Assembly (NCBI GenBank): GCA_016508695.1
Contig: VNKQ01000002.1
Location: 2,356,001 to 2,420,000 of the forward strand
Direction of reading: 5' to 3'
Length of the DNA: 64,000 nucleotides
From: Hyphodiscus hymeniophilus
Lineage: Eukaryota > Ascomycota > Leotiomycetes > Helotiales > Hyphodiscaceae
Part shown: piece after piece, positions 35,580 to 47,254 of the stretch
Numbering within the stretch: position 1 is the first letter of the stretch
How the letters are laid out: the number at the start of each line of letters is the position of its first letter
Notes under the pieces: generated by a model
What the model saw: the letters and a program-made list of their open reading frames with translations, nothing else
Told to the model about the DNA's origin: nothing
Database searches by the model: none
Position numbers and translations under genes: made by a program

Positions 35580-36411
35580 ATGTATACCCAACACCTCGCA
35601 CTTCTCGCAGGCGTGCTTGCAACCCAAGCTTATGCCGTGCCAACGAAGATGGAACAGAGACAATCCAGCGGCGGCAATCTCATCGTCACCTGTAAGTCGC
35701 CTTTCCAAAGTCGAGCACATACTTTGCTAATGAACACAGTTTCCGACGAAACGGTCTCGCTCGGCACAATGCCAGTCAGCGTGGTTATGGACAACATGGG
35801 AGCGGCATGCGCCACCACTGGACTCTGTGATACGAGTTCAATCGACATCACTGGCTACCAAAAGGTTGGCGCGGGACTGGGCGGCACTATCGATGATGAG
35901 ACCGTGACGCTGATGCCAAACGGAGCATACCCAACTTGGATCCATAACGGTCTTCTGGACGCTCTCGGAGCAGCGGTCAATGCCGTTGCGGTGTGTAGCT
36001 CCGTCACGAATACCCCAACATGTCCAAACCCTGCCGTCTACTGCCCAAGTGAGTCGTCTCCCCAAATCTCCCAGTCCAACCTCACACTCCATGTCCATCT
36101 ACTAACACGTTGCGCTCTCAGGTCAGCCAACAACCTACACCGAGTGTGTGGTGCCGCAGTTCTTTGGAGTTACCTTTCAAGCTGACGCCGATGCTGCTCC
36201 ACCATTTATGGAAACTGACTTGACCGTCGCCATCAATAGCGACGGTTTATGTGATACTTTCACCACTATTAGCGGTGCAGTTGCCGGTAAGTTCCTCCTC
36301 ACATTAGGTTCTAAGATATGAAGCGATGTCAGCCACTAACACTCTCATACAGCCGCTGTCAACGGTGTTGCAGGGGGAATCTTCACACTTCTGAGCTTAG
36401 CTTGTAAGTGA
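35580..36411 (+). CDS. Small secreted protein of unknown function
   Basis: Four exons (35580-35691, 35740-36048, 36122-36286, 36353-36411) encode 214 residues with frame intact. A signal peptide (MYTQHLALLAGVLATQAYA) is followed by a short Gln/Arg-containing pro-like stretch (KMEQRQ). Eight cysteines are scattered in pairs (CATTGLC, CSSVTNTPTC, YCPS, ECVV, LCDT, LACK). The C-terminus is mildly hydrophobic (AAVNGVAGGIFTLLSLACK). No enzyme motif is seen. It may be a secreted or surface protein, possibly an effector-like candidate; this is inference from size, signal peptide and cysteines only. Confidence 0.75.
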
Positions 36412-37142
36412 GTATGCTCGCTTGAGCAGAGCAGCCCCGGTCGGAGGAAATCTCACGTCAGAGATTCGCTGGGAGTCGGACTTCACTGGGACTGGGCTAT
36501 GTACATATGCGGGTTGGCTGTATTATTAGTTGAATATCAGCAGTTCTTGTCTGACGAGTAGCTCAATTTCCACGACTTCATTCTCCCTCACCTTTATTCT
36601 ACGATCCCTTAACAGTAGGCATGAAATGAAGAAGTTCACCATATGGCTTGTCACGGGACGGTCTCGGCAAGACGAGGAACAAGCTCATAGCACTTGGACA
36701 TGACTATCAAATATCATGCAGGAGGAGGAGTCTTCATGACTTGGGCAAAAAATCCAGGGAGGAATAAGTGCACAAATGATACCTTTGACCGCTTAGGAGA
36801 TTGATGTCCGCATCAGGATCGTCTAATTCAGGGGAAGAGCGGTCACGACACCGCTCGGACCCGCCTGTATCATCGTCATGTTTCCGGATTCTCGGAACTG
36901 TTATGCTATACCTAGAGAGTCTGGAAGTTGGAATATCGCGGACGTTGTTCGTGCCGCTGACTCTATCATGGTAATTTGATCTGTCATAATACGGTGAGAT
37001 GAGCCGTAGCGCATCCGAAGCTGACATCGACCATGTAAACAATATGCTAAGACTTGAACAGACAAAATGGAAAGTTTCATATCTCACGCTTCTTGTCGAT
37101 TGTCTAATATTTCTTCTTTATCGATACCTGGAATTTTTGAAA
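36412..37142. other. Intergenic
   Basis: No coding or RNA feature recognised; presumed promoter of the SDR gene at 37143. Confidence 0.45.
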
Positions 37143-38157
37143 ATGTCGTCAATTGAAGCAGCAAACCTGTTCAGCGTCAAGGGCCTTGTGGCAGTTGTCA
37201 CGGGCGGTGGAACAGGTGGGTTAACTCGCCAACTACAGTTGGGTAGCGCTGACATGAGCCTAGGAATCGGATTGATGATGGCTAAGGCACTGGAAGCGAA
37301 TGGTGCCAAAGTCTATATTGTTGGTCGTCGATTGGAAGTATTAGAGAAAGCTTCAAAGGAGGCCGTAAGTGCTGTTGATGGGCCCCTTCTCACTTTCCCG
37401 GCACAAGATTGACGTCGTGCTTAGAAACATGGCAACTTGGTTCCGCTCCAATGCGATGTCACGTCCAAAGCTGATCTCTCAAAAATTGCGGATCATATCA
37501 CCAAAGCGGACGGCTTCATCAACGTCCTCATTGCAAACTCCGGGATTCAGGGACCTGCAGGTCTGGAAACTTTGGACTTCAACTCTTCCATCACCGAGAT
37601 CCAGGACTTCCTCTGGAAGCCCGACGTCGATGATTTTACGAGCGCTTACCGTGTGAATGCGAGCGCCGTTTACTACTCAGTCGTTGCCTTCCTGGGCCTT
37701 CTAGAGGCTGGGAACAGGAAGGGCAATGTCGAGCAGAAGAGCCAAGTCATCACGACTTCCTCCATCAGCGGGTTCGATCGCCAGCCGAACGGCGGTTTCG
37801 CATATTGTACAAGTAAAGCTGCTTCCACTCACTTGATGAAGGAATTTGCGACTGTCATGGCTCCGCATCATTTGCGGTTCAATATTCTGGCTCCTGGAAG
37901 TAAGTCATGTGCCATCTTCCATATGCTATATATTTACCAAAGTAGTCTACCCTTCGGAGATGGCGGCGGACTTTATTGATAGATTATTTCCGGATGGCAC
38001 GTTCCCCAAGACAATCATACCGCTGGAGCGGGCAGGTTCTATTGAGGACATGGCAGGAGCTATCTTATTCTTGACATCACGAGCGGGGGCATATTTGAAT
38101 GGAAATGTGCTTGTGACCGATGGTGGCCGACTGAGTGTCACGCAAGCTACATACTGA
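37143..38157 (+). CDS. Short-chain dehydrogenase/reductase (classical, NAD(P)-dependent)
   Basis: Four exons (37143-37215, 37264-37364, 37425-37899, 37946-38157) encode 286 residues. The first join restores the cofactor motif TGGGTGIG, lost if the intron is read through. YIVGRR suggests NADP(H) preference. CDVTSKADL, NSGI (in place of NNAG), Ser in TTSSISGF, and the catalytic YCTSK are present. The C-terminus has ERAGSIEDMAGAILFLTSRAGAYLNGNVLVTDGG. The last acceptor could be 37943 or 37945, adding or omitting one Val before YPSEM. The gene converges with the dipeptidase gene, only 46 bp separating the two stops. Confidence 0.9.
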
Positions 38158-38203
38158 ACACAAAACCGGAAGTGAAAGAAATTGTTGACTTGTAGTCTTT
38201 CAC

Positions 38204-39805
38204 TCATTCGGGTTTATGAACTCCATCGCCATTTACATTGAAATTGTGAGCTGTTCGCTTGATATCCTTCCTCTGCTCTCGAGTCGATCGAAACATGAAT
38301 GGAGAGTTCGCAAAGCCTGTTGCCCATCCTTTAATGCGCTCTTCCCATACAGCTTCGTTTGGTTTTGTCCCTTCGGCTTGGATTTCAATGCCTCGTTTCT
38401 CAATTGCTGCCCAAACACGAAGCAGGTTCTCACCCGCAAACAAGCGGATCTGCTCGTCTGTGGCACCGCGTTCCATGAGTAAAGCTACAAGATCTGGGTA
38501 CTTTGAAACATCCTATATCGTCAGCAACCTCGCGATTGATTATGCGGGACACACTCACTTCAAGGCCAATTGGAGTCGAGGGAGTACCGCTGAAATCTGA
38601 TCCAACACCAACATGTTCCCAGCCAGCAACTGCAACAATGTGCATGATATGATCGACGACATCATGGATTGTAGCTTCTTCCGGATGCTTCATGTTCAGG
38701 AATCGATTGACAAAGACAGCCATGATGATCCCACCATTTCTTTTAATGCCTCGCAACACATCGTCTGGAGCATGCCGAAGATGCTTCTGAACAGAGTATG
38801 CCCCAGAGTGTGAGAAGATTATTGGTGAGCGTGTGACTGACAGAACATCTCGCATCGTCTGATGCGATACATGTGACAAATCGATCATCATTCCAAGTCT
38901 GTTCATTTCTTTCACATACTCGTGGCCGAAGGACGTCAAGCCTTTGTCTTCACCACCTGCTGCTACTGTTGAAGCAGCAGTTGCGAAGGCATTGTCGCAG
39001 TTATGAGTCGTGGTGATATACCTTGCACCCAAATCATACATCTGTCGAATCGCGCCAAGAGAGTCTGGAAGAGCGATTGAGTATTTGCTTTTAGTATGCT
39101 GAGATATTCTTACTGCCAACTTGATGTCCTCCTTCAATTCCGATCATGCTGGCAATGCGGCCAGCTTTGAAAGCTGTACGAGCACACTGCGGATTATCGC
39201 AGTATTGGAAGACGGAGGGATATTCTTCGATGAACCGTCTCGTGATGTCAATTTGCTCGAGGGTGTCTCGTACGACCCACTGGAGGCCGTCAGCACTTTC
39301 TAAAACCGTCCGAAGCTGGCAAGCTTACAGTGGGATCATCAATTCCAACCACAGTCTCGCACTCAACAAATACACTCCAAAATTGCCCACCCATTTGCCC
39401 TTTCCGCATTCGTTGAACATCAGTATGACCGAGCAGTTTGTCGTTGAGATTGAGACTACCATCATACATCTTTCCATATAGTTCAATGCGTATGAGGTGA
39501 GGCAGATCATTGTGCCCATCTATCAAAGGACTTGTTGAAAGCACATGTTTCGTGCGAGCACCGTAGTCATGCGGATCGATGGAAATTTTGGCGGGCTGTA
39601 GAAATGAGAGTGGCACGCTGATCGATGCAACAGAGATTGCGAGAATCGCTAATGACCACCTTTTGAACCAGCTCACTTGATTTGAGTCTAAATTGGAGAG
39701 GATGACTGCTTGAGATTGCGATGCAGGACCCGATGTGTCCATCAGAGAAGGATTGTTTGGGTCGCTCTCGACTCGATCTGAAGGGACAGTTGTCGACGCA
39801 GGCAT
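38204..39805 (-). CDS. Membrane dipeptidase (renal dipeptidase family, M19)
   Basis: Four exons (39805-39329, 39279-39114, 39064-38559, 38512-38204) encode 485 residues. Residues ~45-70 form one membrane anchor (WSLAILAISVASISVPLSFL), giving a type II topology. The M19 zinc site starts at PLIDGHNDLPHLIR. GQMGGQFWSVFVEC, VRDTLEQIDITRRFI, MIGIEGGHQVG|NSLGAIRQMYDLGARYI and LTHNCDNAF-type TTHNCDNAF follow. MIDLSHVSHQTMRDVL, IIFSHSGAYSV and HVGVGSDFSGTP complete the conserved metal and substrate residues. The enzyme hydrolyses dipeptides; family members also act on glutathione conjugates in fungal metabolite pathways (GliJ type). Confidence 0.93.
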
Positions 39806-40832
39806 TTTTCGGTAAGTTGTTTTATCAAGTAGGAGTAGAAGAGATCAAGTGGTCAAAGAACACTTGTTCATAGTTATTGGAGGTATTCATTAAGGAGAAT
39901 GAAGGTTCTTTCGTCTTGAGTTGGGCGTAGCTAGGCGTAGATGGGGATGACTGGGCGTGAAGGGGCGTGAATCCCACTCTGACGTGAAATAGAGGACGAC
40001 TACATCCGCACCTTCATGCCTCCACTTTTGACAGCAAAAATAAGTCGTTGTGGACGCGCAGCCCTGCGACATTGTGAAATCTGACTCCAGAATCACGTCG
40101 TCGACGACTCCGCAAAACCCAGGCCTGAGGCGTTGAGATAAGGTTATCTACGCGAGAGTTAGCGTAGTATTCCAGGCTTGGTGGCTTTTTCTGGCGCAGA
40201 ACAGCCCCTGAAACATCCCACTCTCCCCAGCTTAGGGATATGAGCGCCCACTTTCCCTTCATCTTCACATGCCCTTGCCTGTATCGCCAGGCTTCACTTC
40301 AGAACTCGCATGAGTTGCTCCCTTCCGCAGAGCTCTGTTTCCTAGAGCTGGTGCCGAGTCCCGGCTTGTGGCCTGAGAATGGAGCATCGCACGGCTGGAT
40401 GGGTCTCTCGTCGTCAGGGAATTAGGTTAGTCCCCAGGATTTATAAGATGCTCCTTCTTAATCCATGTTTCCGGTTACACTGATTGGTATCATTGAGAGG
40501 CCCCTGCGATCGACTGCCTTGGTCTCCATCACTTTCAAGGTGCTTACTGCATGAGAACGAAGTCGTTAACCCAGAGGTGTGGGTCGCCTTGGATTGATCG
40601 CAATGTTGAGATCTTCGACGATAAGACGTGATAACTCAATGGATTGCAATGCACAGTTTATTTTGGGCTAGATCTTTCCTAGACCCAGGCACGAATACCT
40701 GGAGGAGCATTGCGGGATTTTGGAGGCCTCGGAACTCAAATATAACCTACACATCGAGACATACAAAGCTTCCAGAGTATATCTTTGACAAACTTACAAC
40801 TCGTTCTTGGCTATCATTTGCAATCCTCAAAC
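39806..40832. other. Divergent promoter region, dipeptidase / Dal5-like transporter
   Basis: About 1 kb between two divergent start codons. It contains GGGCGTGAAGGGGCGTGAATCCC-like repeats near 39920-39975 (short GGCGTRR iterations) that could be binding sites. No gene is supported. Confidence 0.4.
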
Positions 40833-42460
40833 ATGTCAGAAGAAAATAAAGAAATTGCGACGAGCATTCGTCCGCTGTCTGATAATTCTTCGACTCTCAA
40901 ATCCGAAGCAGAAATGAAGCTCGTCCGAAAGTTGGACTTGGTTTTGATGCCACCACTGAGTGAGTGCCTTTTCTGGCCTATCATACCGGTTTTCATGAGC
41001 TGACTGGTACAGTGCTTGCGTACTTCACTCATACACTCGACCGAGCAAATCTCGGAAATGCTAAGACGGCTGGTTTGGAGGCTGACCTCGGTCTCGTCGG
41101 AAATCAATATTCATTGCTCCTGATTCTTTTCTACATCCCTTATGGGCTATTCAACATTCCAGCGACTATGTCAGCCAAGCGCTTCAACCCAGCCGTTATC
41201 ATGCCTATCATCATGGGTGCATGGGGCACATTGGCAATGGCATCTGCTGCAACGACGAACTTTGGTGGGATCTTGGCATGTCGCGTCTTGATGGGAGCCG
41301 TGGAAGCTGGGTTCCTGCCTTGTGCAATGTTCTACTGCTCTTTATTCTACACAAGAAAGGAACTGGCACTGAGACTATCTGCCTTCGGCATGATGGGGTT
41401 CATCGCCGGTGCTGTCAGCGGGATCATCGCCTACAGCGTCTTTCAATGGCACAAGTCACTAAAGGTACATAACCTTCAGAACGAAGAAATTGCCTAAACT
41501 AACAAACAAGGGCTGGCAATATCTCTTTCTAATTGAAGGAGCTTTGACTATCGGAATCTCTATTTTCAACTTCTTCTGGTTGCCTCGCAGCATTGAAAGC
41601 TCCCGCTGGTTTACGGAAGACGAAGCAAAGCTGTCGCAATATCGCCTTGATCAGGATACCTCCCACGAGAAAGGCTTTGTTTGGGCCGATGCAGTCAAAG
41701 AGCTCAAAGATTGGAATGTCTGGAGCTTTGCGTTCATGGCCCTTATGTATGGCGTGGGGAGCAACAGCAGCTCAAACTTCTTACCAGTAAATCAAGCCCT
41801 ACGGGTCCTTTTTTCCTTCCTCGTCTTGAGACTGATCGCTCAAATAGGCCATAGTCAAACGCTTGACAGTCAATACCGCCAAAGCGAATCTTTATACCAT
41901 AGGGCCCAACCTTACAGCAGCCTTCATTCAGCTTTCAACGTCGTGGCTCTCCGATCACTTCCAACAGCGCGCGACTTTCTCGGCTGGTGCTCTACTAGTT
42001 TCTCTCATTGGGTTTGTGCTTCTAGGAACTCTCGATCTATTGCATGATGTGAAGGTTGGGTACTTTATCACGGTATGTTAGTTCCTTCTAACCAATTTGC
42101 TTCAAGTCCTAATTGGACTCGTAGTATTTGCTCACATTCGGGACTTTTACTCCTGGAATTTTAGTACCGGCTTGGGTTGCAAGCAATACCCACACGACAA
42201 CAGGTCGAGCACTCACCCTGGGAATGTTGTTTGCAGGTCAGAACTTTGCGGGTATCATTTCCTCGGCAGTATTCAGAGCTCAAGATGCCCCCGTCTACAG
42301 GCCAGCCTTGATCACTGTAGCAGTCACTCAAGGCGTCTTTATCGTAGTGTGCCTGATTCAAAGACAGTACTATACACGATTGAATAAAAAGCTTGATAGA
42401 GGGGAGATCAAGCAAGTCGTAGGGATGGAGCTTAACCCAGGGTTCAGGTTTGCTCTCTGA
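40833..42460 (+). CDS. MFS transporter, Dal5/allantoate-nicotinate permease (ACS) type
   Basis: Five exons (40833-40959, 41013-41464, 41511-41786, 41848-42072, 42125-42460) encode 471 residues with consistent frames. An N-terminal cytosolic tail and KLVRKLDLVLMPPL|MLAYFTHTLDRANLGNAK are diagnostic for the anion:cation symporter/Dal5 group. Conserved segments follow: LLILFYIPYGLFNIPA, GAWGTLAMASA, RVLMGAVEAGFLPCAMFYCS, RLSAFGMMGF, GWQYLFLIEGALTI, WASNTHTTTGRAL and GQNFAGIISSAVF-like repeats. Family members take up allantoate, vitamins or dipeptides. Its position next to a membrane dipeptidase on a shared promoter region makes dipeptide or amino-acid conjugate uptake plausible (inference). Confidence 0.92.
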
Positions 42461-43161
42461 GTGGAGACGACGAGACGAGTCTTGGATGCGTCGTACAACA
42501 GGGGCCACTCTTCCCAACCCGGATATGTTCTTTCTATTCTTCAGTAAAAATTAACTTGCTGGCGATTATGTTGTTTCTCTTGATTTGCGAGGAAATCTCC
42601 TGCAGGGTCGTGATGTGGGTCGCAGAACTTGTCAAGTGGTGAATTTTCGGTCAAGCGCGAGTATATTCGAGCCCAATATAAAATGACATACATAATCTCT
42701 GGCTGTTTTGGATCTCTCGGACATAGGAAGTTTCTATCCGCAGTAAAGTGTGTGCTCCCATATCATGGAAGTTTTCGTATTGGGTGACCATGGGTCAAAC
42801 GTTGCTGCACACGATGCCCCGCTCTGTTATCAATACCAACCCCACGTTTGTTTCTACCAACAGTCGGTACCGACGCATACATCCACAAAGCTGGCTAGAA
42901 CTGCAAGAGCTCGAGTCAAGAATCTAAGCGTGGCAGGGATTGAAAGATACGATATTCTAGCTCCGCATGATGTGATCCAATTTCCAAGCAAGTCAGGTGG
43001 GGTATATGACAAGGTCTTCCTCATACTAGGAGCGCCTAGGTGTGTCTTTATAATGAACATGAAGCGAACTATAGTCGGTACGCCCATGCTTTCGTTCTGA
43101 ATTTCCATAAAAGGGATTCTGGTCTCTCCTCTCTCACACTGGCCGCAGAAGCCTGGCAGCA
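42461..43161. other. Intergenic / promoter of the P450 gene
   Basis: No feature supported; a 116-codon frame at 42750-43100 lacks coding character. Confidence 0.45.
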
Positions 43162-45048
43162 ATGACGGAAATCCCTCGTTTACTCGTCTGGCCTCTGGCC
43201 GCTTCAGTACTTCTTACCGCTTTCTATTTCCTTTCGAATGAGGTAGCTCGATACCGCGCTCGCATTAAAGGTCTGCAGGGACCCAGTGGCCTTCCAATCG
43301 TTGGCAATCTTCACCAGGCGAGTCATGAATTTCCTAGGTCGGGCGCGATCGCTGCTTACAGTTCAAGCTTCACAACATTTCAGCAGCCGAACAATACCGT
43401 ATCTGGTCTCAAAAGTACGGACCTGTGTTCCAGATACAACTCGGTAACGTGCCGATCGTTGTGGTAAATTCAGCATCGGCAGCGAAGAACTTGTTCCTCA
43501 CGCAGACCTCGGCGCTCAACTCAAGACCCGTCTTTCATGTTTTCCACAAGGTAAGTCCGCCCCCATAGAGATCGAGCTCTGAGCTGACAATTGTGGGAAG
43601 ATCGTGAGTAAGAGCGTGCTGAGCATCGGGACTTCGCCGTGGGACGACAGCTGCAAGCGGAGAAGAAAGGCTGCGGCTACTGCGTTGAACCGCTCCAAGA
43701 CCGAGAGCTACCTACCTGTCAGACCACCTTACTGCTCACAGAAAACAGAGAAGCTCACTGGTCGTAGATTCTCAACCTGGAAGTCTCGGAATTCATCCGA
43801 GATCTTCTCCTCGAGGGGAAGAGTGGTGCCTTGCCCATCGACCCGAGCGATATCACTCACCGATTATCACTGAACCTCAGTCTGACTCTCAACTACGGCT
43901 TCCGGTAAGTCCACTGCTCCATTAAAAGAGGACCGGGTAGCTGATGAAAACCTCAGAGCCGAGTCGACAAAGGCTCTTCAGACCTCGCCGCTCCTGAAGG
44001 AAGTCACCCACATTGAAACCGAGATTGGAAAGTTGAGATCGACGGGGTCTAACTATAGCAATTACATTCCTGCACTCCGTGTGTGGGATCGTGTGAAAGA
44101 AGGTCTGGGGGTTAGTCCTGGCCCTGCTTATGGGAGGGACATCGGGAAGAGGAGGTTGCAGTAAGTACACGCGAAAGAACAGTCCAGGACCGGGTCTAGG
44201 GCTGACTGGAGAGCAGATACAATAAAGTGCTCTTGGATGAGCTCAAAGACAGAGTGCAGGAAGGCACGGATAATCCTTGTATCCAGGGAGGCGTCCTGAA
44301 AGATCCCGAAGCCAGTCACCTGACGGAGGAGGAACTGATCTCCATAAGCCTGAGCATGATGGCCGTGCGTCCAAGCCTCCTTTTGACCTTCTAGATTGAT
44401 AAACAGGAAGGTGCGCTGACGTTCCGACAGGGCGCAGAAACGACTACCCCCACTATAGGCTGGGGTATCCTTCTCCTCGCCCACCGTCCCACCTTGCAGG
44501 CGCAAGCCTACTCCTCTATCCTCGCCTCAGGCATCGACCCCACCCAGCCCCTCGCCCCGGGCTCCCCACAAGCACACTACATGATGGCCTTCACGAAGGA
44601 GATCCTCCGCTACTACACGCCCCTCCGCCTCGCGCTGCCCAAGGCCACCTCCGCTCCCGCCGTCTGGGAGGGCACGCTGATCCCGAAGGACACGATGGTG
44701 TTCCTGAACTCGTGGGCCTGCAACCGCGACCCCATTGTCTTTCCGGACCCCGACGTCTTTCTCCCCGAGCGCTGGCTTGGCGCAAGTCCGCAGGGTCACT
44801 ACTCGTTTGGCTATGGAGGGAGGATGTGTGTCGCGTCGCATGTGGCGAACCAGGGGCTTTATATGGCTTTCTTGCATCTCGTCGCCACGTATGAGTTACT
44901 GCCTGCTGATGGCGTGGTGGATGCTGCTGTTGTCGACCCGATGCGTGGGATTGAGGATGTAAGAGCGACGAGGGCGGGGCCGAAGGGTGTCAAGGTTCGG
45001 TTTGTGCCAAGGGCTGAGAAGCTTTTCGACGCGAATTTGGAAGGTTGA
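43162..45048 (+). CDS. Cytochrome P450 (phenylacetate 2-hydroxylase/CYP504-like)
   Basis: Seven exons (43162-43317, 43362-43550, 43601-43717, 43768-43904, 43957-44160, 44217-44364, 44431-45048) encode 522 residues. Intron 1 has a GC donor (CAG|GCGAGT) and intron 3 a weak GTCAGA donor; reading through either disrupts the protein. An N-terminal membrane anchor (WPLAASVLLTAFYFL) precedes the Pro-rich hinge GPSGLPIVGNLHQ. EQYRIWSQKYGPVFQIQLG is typical of the CYP504 group. The I-helix motif GAETTTP, ExxR in KEILRYY, and heme ligand Cys in FGYGGRMCVASHVAN are all intact. ER-bound monooxygenase; aromatic acid hydroxylation is a guess from subfamily resemblance. Confidence 0.88.
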
Positions 45049-45607
45049 GAGTAGACCCGAGGATAGAAAGTTGTCACAAGAGAAGAGAGGTCGAGGATCG
45101 TTTGAATTCGGTAAGTTGTAAAGTAGATGGGATTAGTTTCTACAGAGTGGGGGTCAAGCTTAGATCCGCCGCATCTGCCTTCGAATGCAGCTCTGAACAT
45201 TTTCCACCTTTAGCTGCTTAAGTAACCGGTACCCAAATCATAGGGTCTTGGAGTAGTAGTAGCAGTACGGAATCTTGCTGAATATCCAGGGATAGGAGAA
45301 GGCCTTTCAGACCTGAAGTCAAAAACACGAGTCAATCACATGATCCGCCCCTTCCCCCTTCCCCCTTCTCGCTTATTCTCGCTACCGAATCCACATCCCT
45401 GCCAGGCATTCATAACCTGCCCTGCTTCTAAAAAGCACATACGTCAGCGATGAACAACTGATAGAAGGCCCATTTTACTGGAAAAAAAAGAAAGATAAAG
45501 GAAATTCGCAGACATAATTCCATCCACGGATTTCTCTTCCATGCAATCTAAATTTTCACCCCCACCCTAGGTATCTCATCGAACTCTGAAAACGGATATA
45601 CTCAACC
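45049..45607. other. Intergenic / promoter of the amylase gene
   Basis: Includes a CCCCTTCCCCCTTCCCCCTT-type pyrimidine tract near 45350; no gene. Confidence 0.45.
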
Positions 45608-47254
45608 ATGTCTACCGAACCAGGTACCATTCCCCTGTTCCCCATCCAACAATTGGCAAACAAACAAACACCTTTCTAACCCCGCCCAGAAAACAAAACC
45701 CTCTTCCAAGCCTGGGAATGGAACGTCCCGGCCGATCAGCAGCACTACCAGCGTCTCCGGGCCTCTCTCCCGCACTACGCGGAGATCGGCCTGACGACGC
45801 TCTGGCTGCCGCCCGCGTGCAAGGCCGCCGGGGGAGCGACCGGTAACGGGTATGATATCTATGACCTCTACGACCTGGGCGAGTTCGAGCAGAAGGGCTC
45901 CGTGGCCACCAAGTTCGGCACCAAGGACGAGCTGCTGGCCCTGTGTGGGGAGGCGAGGGAGCGCGGGATCGGGCTGCTGTTCGATGCTGTGTTGAACCAT
46001 AAGGCGGGGGCGGATCACACGGAGAAGTGTAAGGTTGTGGAGGTTGATGAGAATGGTTTGTTTCCTGGCCCTTTACATTGTTTTTTTTTTCTTTCTTTTT
46101 TTGCTTTTACTTCTCACCCACGCACTTGCTGATCATAAGTAGATCGCACGAAAGAGGTCGGCGAGCCTTATGAGATCGAGGGCTGGCTTGGCTTTGACTT
46201 CCCAGGGAGGGGGCAGAAGTATAGCGGGATGAAATGGCACTGGGAGCATTTCAGCGGGACGGACTACGATGCCGCCACGGAGAAGAAGGCCATCTACAAG
46301 ATCGTGGGCGAGAACAAGGGCTGGTCGGCGTCGGTGGCGGGCGAGCAGGGCAACGCGGACTTCATGATGTTCGCTGACGTCGACTACTCGCACCCGGCGG
46401 TGTGCGAGGACGTGAAGAACTGGGGCGAGTGGGTGGTCAAGGAGCTCGGGCTGTCCGCCTTCCGCTTCGACGCGGTGCAGCACTTCTCGGAGCGCTTCAC
46501 GAACGAGCTCGTGGATCACCTGGAGGAGAAGCTCGGCAAGGACAGCCTGTTCCTGGTCGGCGAGTACTGGGACCCGAGTGCGCAGGTCATGTCGGATTGG
46601 CTGGATCGGATGAAGCACAAGATGTCGCTGTTCGACTCGCCGCTGCTGAACAAGTTCTCCTCGCTCTCCAAGGAGGAGAATGCGGATCTGCGCAAGGTTT
46701 TCGACGGCAGTCTCGTCAAGATGAGAGCGTTGGATGCGGTGACGCTGGTTACGAACCACGATACGCAGACGGGGCAGACGGTGGAGACTCCGGTCGAAGG
46801 CTTCTTCAAACCCCTCGCCTACGCACTCATCCTGCTGCGAAGGGAAGGCTATCCCGAAGTCTTCTACGGCGATCTCTACGGGACCAAGAAGGAGGATAAT
46901 CCCGAAGGGCCAGTTCCCCACATTGCGGATCTCGTCTTGGCCAGGAAGCTATACGCCTACGGCGAGCAGGACGACTACTTTGACAGCGCCAATTGCGTTG
47001 GGTTTGCGCGACGAGGCACTGCCGACCACCCCAGCGGACTGGCATGTGTGATGTCAAACACGGGCCCTGGGCAGATCAAGATGGCGGTTGGTGAGATGCA
47101 CGCTGGGGAGAGGTGGACGGATGTTCTCGGTAACGAGGAGAGAGAGGTCGAGATTGGATCGGACGGGTATGGGTTGTTCCCGTGCGCAAGCACATCGGTG
47201 TCTGTGTGGGTGAACAAGGAGGCACAGGGACGAGATCGATTTGGGAAGTTGTGA
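45608..47254 (+). CDS. Alpha-amylase, GH13, cytosolic (no signal peptide)
   Basis: Three exons (45608-45623, 45690-46055, 46143-47254) encode 497 residues; the first codes only five residues plus one base. No signal peptide is present. The (beta/alpha)8 barrel is of the bacterial intracellular type: NKTLFQAWEWNVP, LTTLWLPPACKAAGG, GYDIYDLYDLGEF, LLFDAVLNHKAGAD (region I), SAFRFDAVQH (region II, nucleophile Asp), LFLVGEYWDP (region III, acid/base Glu) and LVTNHDTQTGQ (region IV, Asp). A GLFPC..STSVSVWV C-terminal domain closes it. It resembles the GH13_5 group, which acts on maltooligosaccharides or glycogen/alpha-glucan in the cytosol. GC-rich codon use is noticeably stronger than in the neighbours. 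Confidence 0.93.
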
